Assembly: GCA_030686995.1 (NCBI GenBank)
Contig: CM060709.1
Span: forward strand, 266,846,057-266,910,056
Origin: Artemisia argyi
Lineage: Eukaryota; Streptophyta; Magnoliopsida; Asterales; Asteraceae
Direction of reading: 5' to 3'
DNA length: 64,000 nucleotides
The notes beneath the pieces are model-generated. The model did not search any database. It worked only from the letters and a program-made list of their open reading frames with translations, and had not been told where the DNA came from. Shown piece after piece: positions 56,017 through 64,000 of the stretch. Within the stretch, counting starts at the first letter, position 1, and every line of letters starts with the position of its first letter. A program made the translations under genes and the position numbers.

Positions 56017-58277
56017 TAGGGCTGAGTAAAACCGACCAAAACCGACTAAGCCCGACAAACCGACCGAACAGAATGTTGGCCGAAACCGAAATCGAAACTG
56101 AAACCGACTAAGTGGGTTGGGAGTTGGTTCTGAAAAATAGTATGAATCGGTATCAGGTCGGGTCGAAATAAAAACCGACTCCAACCCGATTTAGCCCGTT
56201 AGCCCGAGAAACACATAGGGTAAAGGAAAAATAACTTAAATAAGCGCCCCATCTTTTCTTTCTATTGTTTTACACTTTCACATTCATGACTCAAGAACAC
56301 CACAACCACACTCTCATGCAAAAACACCACAGCCCGGTTGTGTTATGGTTCAAAATTAAAGACCCTTTAAGATCTTGAACCTATATACGATAACCATCAC
56401 ATATCTTGAAATACAACGAAAAAAGGCCAAATATCAACCTACTCGAGACCTCTTCCTTGAGATCTTGAAGAAGACAAGATGCTACAGTTGCTTTTGTGCT
56501 TATGTATGTGTATGTGGCTCGTATTAATAACCAAGATGAGTGGTTAGTGATGCTGTTAACTTTTTAGGGAGATATGAGATGTTGCATTTTATTTTTAGGG
56601 AGATATGAGATCTGCTACTGGGCTGCTGATGCGTGGGAATCGCAACAAGCTTTACCTCTCGAGGGATCTCGAGAAGCTTACAACCCCCACCAGGCAGTGT
56701 ACCTGATCGTTGTAGTATAGTATAGTGACAAGTACCGGGGGATTGATCGTTCAGCTTAGGAATAGTGTCGCTAGGATTAGAAAGCCTAAATTACTAGTTC
56801 TAAAGGTGAGGGATGATTATTTTTGTGTTTTTATATTTTTTAGAAAGCAATTAAAATCTCGGGGTTTTGGAAGAGTGGGCGGAATTAGTTGCTATTCAAC
56901 TAACCCAAAACTAAGATGTAATCAAAATAAAATACTAAAAATGAAATTAAACTAATTTATACTAAGGTTGTGAGCAGTATTTGGAGAAAATGTGTTTACT
57001 TAGATTTAGCTACTCCCTAGATATCTTTTACACGTTAATTACTTGTAATAATTGCATGGATGACGGATTGTATTCCTTAATACCTTTCATGGGGTGGCAT
57101 ACATAACTCCCCAATTCTATGAGCTCTTATCTCCTCCTACACCATGCCCAACACAACTATAGGGATTGTAAACAGTGGCCCATGCATTAAATACAACCAA
57201 TAAAGACCTAGTACGCCTCGGTTCATGTTTCTTAAGACGTTCAAGCATGTTACCATTTGGAGATCTGCCGGTTTTCTTAAGCCTAACATATAAATCATTT
57301 ATCCAAGACAAGAATAAACAAGTAATCAACACATAATCAATATCTATGTTTCATTAGATCTAAGCAAAGACAAAAGAGATCTAGCCTAGCATGATAGAAT
57401 TAAGACAAGAACAAGATATAGACAACCAACACATAGACATATTGATTGAATTAGAAGAACACTTATCTTGATTAATCATGCAAGGTATCAAGGGGTTGGA
57501 ACCCTTGAAAAACCTGTAAAGTTACACCAAAATCGTCTTTAGGGTTTCTCCCAAAACTTCTCTCTTTAAATGTGAAAAACTAGAAAACTATATATAGGAA
57601 AATAGGGATGACGGCGTCAAGAACAAAGGTGTGACGCCGTCATCTCGCCGCCAAATACTTCCTCGGACGGCCTTGATCTACTTCTGACGCCGTCAAGGCC
57701 TAGGCCGTCACACAAATTACTCTTGACGCCCTGTGTGTGACGCCGTCATCAACTACAGATTTTAATTCTTGGGGTTTTGACGCTGTCAGGAAAACTCTTG
57801 ACGCCTTCATGAACTCTCGGATTTTATTATTGAGGTTTGACGCCGTCAGTAAATTACTCTTGACGCCGTCACCTACTGTTCCCAGCATGGAAAATTGAGA
57901 CTTTGCCGTTTTCTTCACTTTTATGCTCCAAAAACGTCCAAAATGGCTTCTTTTCCAGAATTCACTCTTTAAGTACCTAAAATCACAAAAGGAACGATTT
58001 AGGGCAATATTTGATCAAATAAATTCGGATTCGGGCTTAAATGACCTCCTAAAAATGGATCATTTTTCGCCTCATCAGCTGCTATCTTAATGCTACTGGG
58101 TTGCAGGATTTTTGAAATTCGGGCTTGACTGTTTAGCCCGACAACCGACCAACTAATCCCGACTTTAACCAAACCGACCCGACTTATAATCGGTTCTAGA
58201 TCGGTATTGTATTTTCCCTTGATTCGGTATCGGGCATTGTCGGGTCGGGTCGGGATCCGGCCCGATGCTCAGCCCTA
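56017..58277. mobile_element. hAT-type non-autonomous element interrupted by a solo LTR
   Basis: It starts TAGGGCTGAGTAAAACC and ends GATGCTCAGCCCTA, with an exact TGTGTAAC duplication at 56009-56016 and 58278-58285. Subterminal blocks at 56030-56215 and 58120-58260 are full of CCGACC / GGTCGG repeats in opposite orientation. Without the inserted LTR it is about 805 bp. The ends match the MITE at 1761 (TAGAGCTGAGCA) and that at 17915 (TAGGGGTGAGCA), so all belong to one broad hAT group. No transposase is present. Confidence 0.9.
56627..58077 (-). mobile_element. Solo LTR of Gypsy family D, minus strand
   Basis: It runs TGATGCGTGGG to CGCCTCATCA, the reverse complement of the D LTR, 1,451 bp, flanked by GCTGC at 56622-56626 and 58078-58082. 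GACGCCGTCA palindromes fill 57606-57870 and the TATA box is at 57588-57597. It shows a third, complete LTR of the family and includes the segment missing from the D 5' LTR (about 57110-57300). Confidence 0.92.
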
Positions 58278-58285
58278 TGTGTAAC

Positions 58286-60120
58286 CTTTATGAAATTTGA
58301 GATATAGAAAACCGCTTTTATATTAAGTTGTCATATATCAAATGTGGAGCCATTTGATCATTTTCAATCAAGGTGAGTAGTTTACCTGTAAGGATTTAGT
58401 TTGTTAAGAAATTATTATCATTATTCAATGTTATATTAGAGGTTAGGTTTAATTTAAAACAAATGATATTATGATGTTTCTATTAGATTTGTGGTGGATT
58501 TGTCTATTTAATGGATACATTGTGCATATTTCATTAGGTTTTACAGCGGGATTTGAAAATATCTATTGTTGAATCAGCAAACTGAAGAAGCTATGGTTAA
58601 AAAAAGCACAACATCTTCATAAACAAACTGAAGAAACTCAAACATCTGTTATATCACCTATGATATCACACGTGATTCAACGAATAGAAGAAGTCGACAC
58701 ATTTGTCATGTTACATGTGATATCAAAGTCTCCTCCAAATAGTTGAACAACATGAGAATGAGATACACTACAAATTAATAATAAAAGTGTGGTAGTTAGT
58801 AGTTATTGATGGATTGTTTATGAGAAATCACAAGAGATATTGAGCTTGTAACATGCTTTTGTTAGATTTTTAATGAATTTATTTTCTTAATTGATAGAGT
58901 GTGCATGTTTCTATAGGTTTAACACCGTATTCGACACCAAATATGTATTTATTAGGTCCCGAGCCACATTGCATGGTGCCCGAGTTTGTACTACTTTTGG
59001 GAATGGCTAAGTGACATGTATGATCATTTGTATGTAAACTAACAGTATCACGTGTGATATTACTCTTAGCTAACTAAAACATTTTGTTTTACATTAAAAT
59101 GTTTCATATCACAAGAGATATAACACTGTCAATAACATATACCAAATATGTATAAAAGCAAGAAACAAAACTAATAAAATAAAAAAGTTGATATATTCTA
59201 AAATCAAAGAAAGTGTTGCATCAAATTTAACAAAATATCACAAGTGATATAAATATCAAAATCAAACCCAAGTGTTGCATCATTTTTTATTAGCGGTTTG
59301 GTAAGAAAGCTGGTTGCTTTTTGGCTTGGAAGCATTTGGTAGGTTTGGTAAGAAAGTTGGTTGCTTTTTGGTTTTGAGCCTAAACGGGAAAAAGACAACA
59401 ACACGAAAGTGACCCTTTTGTCCTCTAGTTTTGCAATTTGATCAAAGTAGCGATTTGCCTTTGAAAATCAATCTTATTAGCAAATCCAAATGGCATGCTG
59501 CCAAAATTTCATAACGTGCAGCGATTTGTCATGAAAAGATGAAAAAGAAGAAGACCACTAATCAACCACAACCACATACCACACTTATACATGACTTCAG
59601 GTTAACATCATCAGCCTGTCCACAATCAAAATCGATCCATATACAACCTCAAACAACACCAACCTCTTCAATCCATAAACCACTTCAACCAACAACAACA
59701 CATCAAACCTAAATCCCATCTCCAAACCTACTGCTAGACTCAAATGACAACAAGCTTAAAAGATCTCAGAATAGTTCTTTTTTATATATATAATCGTTTA
59801 CTGATTTTTTGAACATGTATCATCATCGATCCAATATTTTCAAAACCTAGCTTCTATCACTATCCGAAACATAAAAAGAGAAGAAAATCAAATATGTTAT
59901 TTCTTTCCTTTCGTTCGTTCATTAACAAAATCAAAAACAAAACAAAATAACATTAAACCTACCTGAGATCTCAAACAAGATCTAGAAGCCGAACATAATT
60001 GATTAAAAAAAAGGTGATGTTTGGTGTTGGGTTTTCGCAACAGATATTAACAAACAAATGCTTGTTTCTTTGATATTCATATTCGATTGATGATGGTGAG
60101 GATTAGATTGAGATGAGATA
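58286..60120. other. Degenerate repeated host DNA with ATATCAC/GTGATAT palindromes
   Basis: Palindromes of the form ATATCAC-N2-GTGATAT or close variants occur at 58651, 58662, 58710, 58826, 59045, 59106 and 59235, and one exact copy at 55987-56002. Segments near 58490-58560 and 58870-58950 (GTGCAT...TTC.TTAGGTTT.ACA) and near 41550-41650 and 58795-58865 are similar to each other. A 48-bp repeat (GGTTTGGTAAGAAAG) lies at 59295 and 59343. No gene was recognised. Confidence 0.55.
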
Positions 60121-60123
60121 TGA

Positions 60124-60146
60124 GTTTTTTTTTTTTTTTTTTTTTA
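60124..60146. repeat. Poly-T tract
   Basis: A run of about 23 T in a TGAG-rich context. It may be the tail of a retroposed sequence on the minus strand, but no body was recognised. Confidence 0.8.
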
Positions 60147-60636
60147 TGAGATGGGAATGAGGTTTGGTGAGAGAAATATTTAGAGTGGTAGGCGGATATT
60201 TCTTAATAGTGTGTTTAGGTTAAAGTGAAAATGATACCATGTGATTAAATCTTACATCTTTAATAATGGATTATTTTTGTTTGATATTGGACTAGATCGA
60301 TTATTTCATTTGGTTTGGGCTGGAGCCAAAATTTTGATATTCTTGGGCTAAAATAAATCACAGATTTAGATCGGGATAAAGCAAAACATGGATCGAGCTT
60401 GTTTTCATTATCCAAAATGTGTATGCAAAATGGGCTGCAACCTATTATCAAAAGGGTTTTCATACATACTTTGGTATAAAATTTGGCAATAAGAATGGTA
60501 TTTTGGTGATCGCAAATTTTCACAGAGTTATACATTTTTTTTACATGAACAGAAAACTCATCATACAAAGCCCTAGTTTTCAAACCCTAATTTACCGAAA
60601 CAGGGGGTATCTAAAGAATTGGGGTGTATTGTGTAC

Positions 60637-62505
60637 TACAAACCATTATCAAGTCTCGTTTAAAACGTCAAGATGGCGGAGTATTTGGATATGAATGTCA
60701 ATGATTACGGGGTTGATTTGGTGTTACTAATTTGAGATTGAAGTGGAATTTCACAAAGGCGCATACTTATTTTATATTGAAGTCGGGGTTAGTTGGATGC
60801 ATGACTTTCAATGATAACTTGCTCGTGCTTAAGATTTAAGTTGAAGACTTGGTTTATCTAGTTTCCAGAAGTCGGGGTGAATGGTTGAAGACCTGGTTAA
60901 CTATTACTTAAAGGAGTTACATTATAGTACTCAGTGTCACACGCAGATGACGTTGTGGATAATCGCAAGAGGTGATGATAGTCTCATACTTTGTCGGGAT
61001 AGTATTACATATTTGCATGGTGTACAAATTCTCTACACCTTCTTCCAACAACAGAGCAAGCTTAAGTAACAAATTTGGGGAATTCTACTTCATTTTCAAG
61101 CCTTGTATATCGGGTTTACTTCACCAAGTGGTCACAACAGTAGCCGACAGAATACGAGGTTGGTTTGTTAGCTAATGGGTTTAATGGTTGAGATGTAACC
61201 AACAATTCTCATGGGATATTCGACGCTACATCACGTCACAAATACTTCACAGGCTAAGCAAAATATTTCAAGATACTTCAATGTCCTTCATGATTTTTCA
61301 AGATGTTTGCTTAAGACAAGAAGTTCTCGTGTATATGGTCGTACACGTCAATGATGCTTCTGAAAGTTCGAAACCACCATGGGGAGAAATGTGTACCTTG
61401 ATTATATAAGGTCAACCTCCAGGGGAAAGTAGTTTATACTACTATACTTAGTATGGTTTGTGAAGTATTCTACATGTGCTAAAAGAATTGTTAATGATCT
61501 CTTGCATGTTCCCCCAAACAGATAGTCACCAAAACCAAATGTCAGTATACAATATAGTAGCAGTATTAGTTGATGAAAAATGTACACAGAGGAATGAATT
61601 GCTCATCACTAATCATGGAACCGATCCAACAAATTGTCACAACACAATCAGTGTATCACGGTTTCTTCTTGATTTTGTAAAATCCCGTGAAAGAATATAT
61701 TTCTCGGTTTAAATCATAGATTTGTAAAATCTCGTGATGATGGAACTATCCTTGAGAAAGAAAAGGTGCACTTTCGGAGCTTAATTGATTATGGTGCTAC
61801 GATTTCAACTTCGAAGAAAGGATAATGTGTGTGCTTCATGTATTGGATGAGTTTTTGATTTACTTCATGGCATTTCGGGTATAAAAATGTTTTACGGGGT
61901 TATGCGCGTTTAACAGAGATCGGGATTAAACCATTATCAAAGTTCATTTAAAATATCAAAAAGGGCCAGATTTGGGTATTTAAACTGCAAGATGTGACTA
62001 CGGGGTTTTTTCATTATTATTTATTTGTTATTGAAGTGAAACTTCACGGGTGCGTGTACTTAGTATCTGAAGATATCGGGGTTGGTTGGATGAATATTCT
62101 TCGAGATGCTTGCTCGAGCTTTTAAAATGTGCAATGACGAAGACTTGGATATCTAGTTATTTTCGGTGACTCTTCTTTTCTATTACCACAAAATAACTAT
62201 CTCTTTAAGGAGTTACGTTGTAGTGCTCAGTGTCACAACTCACTCATAGTTGTCGATATTCAAGAGGTGATGTACGTCTTATACTCGATGGTTGGTTGGT
62301 TGAAGAGTATAGAGTACTTAGGGATTCGAAGTTGCACGAACTCTCTACACCACTCTTAGTCACACATTAGTGCAAGCTTAAGTCACAAATTTGGGTTATT
62401 TTACTCCACTCTCAAGTTTATCATATTGGGTTTTTCTCCATTAGTAGTCACGACAAAGAGCTGACAGAATGATAATGGGGTTGGTAACGAGTTAGCTGAA
62501 AGAAG
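60637..62505 (+). repeat. Degenerate direct duplication, two ~0.55-kb units 1.29 kb apart
   Basis: Units at about 60637-61168 and 61927-62505 share ordered matches: ACCATTATCAA, TACGGGGTT, GAAGTGAAACTTCAC-like text, GATATCGGGGTTGGTTGGATG-like text, TTAAGGAGTTAC, CTCAGTGTCACA, CAAGCTTAAGT.ACAAATTTG and the CGACAGAAT region. Identity is perhaps 60-70 percent. The frames in both are short, so the original content is unknown; a decayed retroelement interior or a duplicated gene is possible. Confidence 0.65.
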
Positions 62506-63130
62506 TAGAAAAGAGAGAGATGACATTTGAACACAACAGTTCAAGCCCCATTCTTCAACGACTAGGACGTTTGAACACTTCAGTTCAAGCCTCGGTCCTC
62601 AATGTCAACATAATGGCGTCTGCTGAAATCTCTTCAGGCCCCGTTCATCAAAGAAAACAAAGGTGTACGATTCAGTGCGCTTTATCATGGAAAAAAGAGA
62701 AATCTTCTTATTTATGACCATTCTCATCAACAAGCTTCATGCTTTTCCCATGTTCGTACAGTCATCAAGTGGATCTACGTTCATTGGCTTATATTTTTGT
62801 GATTCACTTATTCAATCAAAAATTGCAACATGCATATGCAATTTTTTAGGAGGAGAAAGGAAAGGGTGAATAAACTACTGTTGAATGATGCTTGTAAAAT
62901 GGTCATTCGACTCTTGGACACACATATTTACTCCCTCTAAGGTTTAACACATTTCAACAAGTGGTTTAGGCATATTACAAGCTTCATTGAACTCTTCATT
63001 TGCTAAGCCATTGATGAGGAAACAAAAGAGGGGCTGCTTCAAGAGTGTTTTAATCATCATCTTCTTCGCAGTAGTTTTTGATGCTACATTACTGCTGCAT
63101 CTGATAAATTTCAACCATCATGGAATCTCA

Positions 63131-63272
63131 ACTATGGCAAAAATGTCATGGCATGCCTTTTTTGAGGGTAAGAATAAGCGTATGTCCTTCTCTTTTCGAC
63201 TATGGAAAAAATGTCATTAACATGCCACTTTTGAGGGGGAGAATAGGCGTGTGTTCTTTCTCTTCTTTCGTG
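63131..63272 (+). repeat. ~70-bp tandem duplication with GAGGGGGAGAAT motif
   Basis: CTATGG.AAAAATGTCAT, then ACATGCC..TTTTGAGGG and AGAATA.GCGT, occurs at 63131 and 63200. The second copy has the polypurine GAGGGGGAGAATAGG. Confidence 0.75.
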
Positions 63273-63530
63273 GGAGGAGAAATGTGTATGCTTGGGTTAT
63301 AAATCACGAAGGGATCAAGCTTAATTATTCGTTTTGGGGAGATTGGTGTCTACCACTCGGAAATATTCAGTGGTTTGTTACTCTGTTTGAGTTCCATAGT
63401 CACTTCTGGAATTCGAACTTGGTGTTATCATTTACTACTCCAGTTGATTGACTGATTCAGATAAAGAAGAAGATGGTTAATATTAAGACCCTCAAACGTG
63501 ATCATGACGTTAAAGTGTTGAATCTATAAA

Positions 63531-64000
63531 AGGGGATGGTCAGTTTGAGGGGGAGCCGATTCAGAAACTTCACAAGTTATTGAAGAAGCTTTTTTCATAC
63601 GATGGACTAATTGAGGGGGAGCAAACTCAATTAGTCATCATCTCATGACTCCTGAGTACTTCAGTTTAGGACTCATGAAGGTTTATCGACATCTTCTAAC
63701 AAACTGATATTATTGGTGATGAAGGGCTTCCAGTTAATGCTTCATGTACACATCATTATGATGATTCCGATTAATCGCAACCATCAGGGGAGAGGAATGT
63801 GTACACCAAGGATGCATAACAAGTTCACGTGATCGGGCTTAATCACTTATTCCAGGATTGATAACCGCAGAGATGATCAGGGGTTCAACTTGTTACTTTG
63901 GTGTTATCATTTCATGTATACATCACGGGCTGATTAATCGTAACCATCAAGGGAGAGAAATGTGTACATCAAGGACGTACAACAGGTTCACGTGATATCC
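63531..64000 (+). other. Polypurine-rich 3' region of a possible further LTR element
   Basis: GAGGGGGAGCC (63549), GAGGGGGAGCAA (63614), GGGAGAGGAATGTGTACACC (about 63787) and GGGAGAGAAATGTGTACATC (about 63952) follow one another, with repeated TTCACGTGAT. Similar GGGAGAAATGTGTAC text is at 61381 and 63274. The pattern resembles the repeated polypurine motifs of elements A and B, but no LTR start can be shown before the window ends. Confidence 0.45.

Noticed and set aside
1..64000. tRNA, rRNA and other structured RNA genes
   Set aside because: No cloverleaf, rRNA core or A/B-box pair was found. The only tRNA-like matches are retroelement primer-binding sites.

Overview
The window is plant nuclear DNA dominated by nested transposable elements. 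It is AT-rich, has no bacterial-style gene packing, and carries long LTRs, plant Copia and Gypsy gag/pol remnants, hAT-type miniature elements and many microsatellites. The gag and protease text of the Gypsy element resembles retroelement proteins I associate with Asteraceae (the pyrethrum, wormwood and lettuce group). That placement is an inference from memory, not a database result. No complete reverse transcriptase and no intact autonomous element is present, and almost no host coding sequence is visible.

Region 1 (1-4023) is degenerate host or intergenic DNA with a small hAT MITE (1761-1907), short tandem repeats and a Helitron-like 3' end at 3314. Region 2 (4024-30603) is one nested stack. 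An old solo LTR (family A, 4029-30598, TSD TCTTT) was split by a complete but defective Copia element of the same family (5857-30004, TSD TAATC). The 5' LTR of that element was then hit twice: by a solo LTR of an unrelated family (5980-8496, TSD CGCTG) and by a second SIRE-like Copia element (family B, 10356-21537, TSD GATAC). Element B was itself hit by a hAT MITE (17915-18781, TSD CTTCATGG). Every junction has a matching target-site duplication, so the order of events can be read directly.

Region 3 (30604-41714) is the most host-like part. It holds a RING-H2 finger gene or fragment (about 32826-33155), a candidate terminal exon (39271-39423), a 5'-truncated LINE, further MITEs, a 1-kb inverted-repeat element and a short candidate first exon (41251-41328). 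Region 4 (41715-55986) is a non-autonomous Gypsy element (D, TSD ATATC) with a decayed gag/protease reading frame and no pol. Its 5' LTR is interrupted by element E (42379-48807), a coding-free LTR element with an odd internal-LTR-internal-LTR layout. Region 5 (55987-64000) holds another hAT element (56017-58277, TSD TGTGTAAC) that contains a minus-strand solo LTR of family D (56627-58077, TSD GCTGC). It is followed by a cluster of ATATCAC/GTGATAT palindromes and a degenerate 3' stretch with direct duplications and polypurine motifs.

The most interesting pattern spans elements. Three unrelated LTR families (A, B and D) each carry a CpG-dense hairpin or palindrome cassette just upstream of the LTR TATA box, and each family also has extra copies inside its internal region. 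In element B a copy of the LTR cassette stands before each of the two extra reading-frame blocks. I know of no description of this arrangement.
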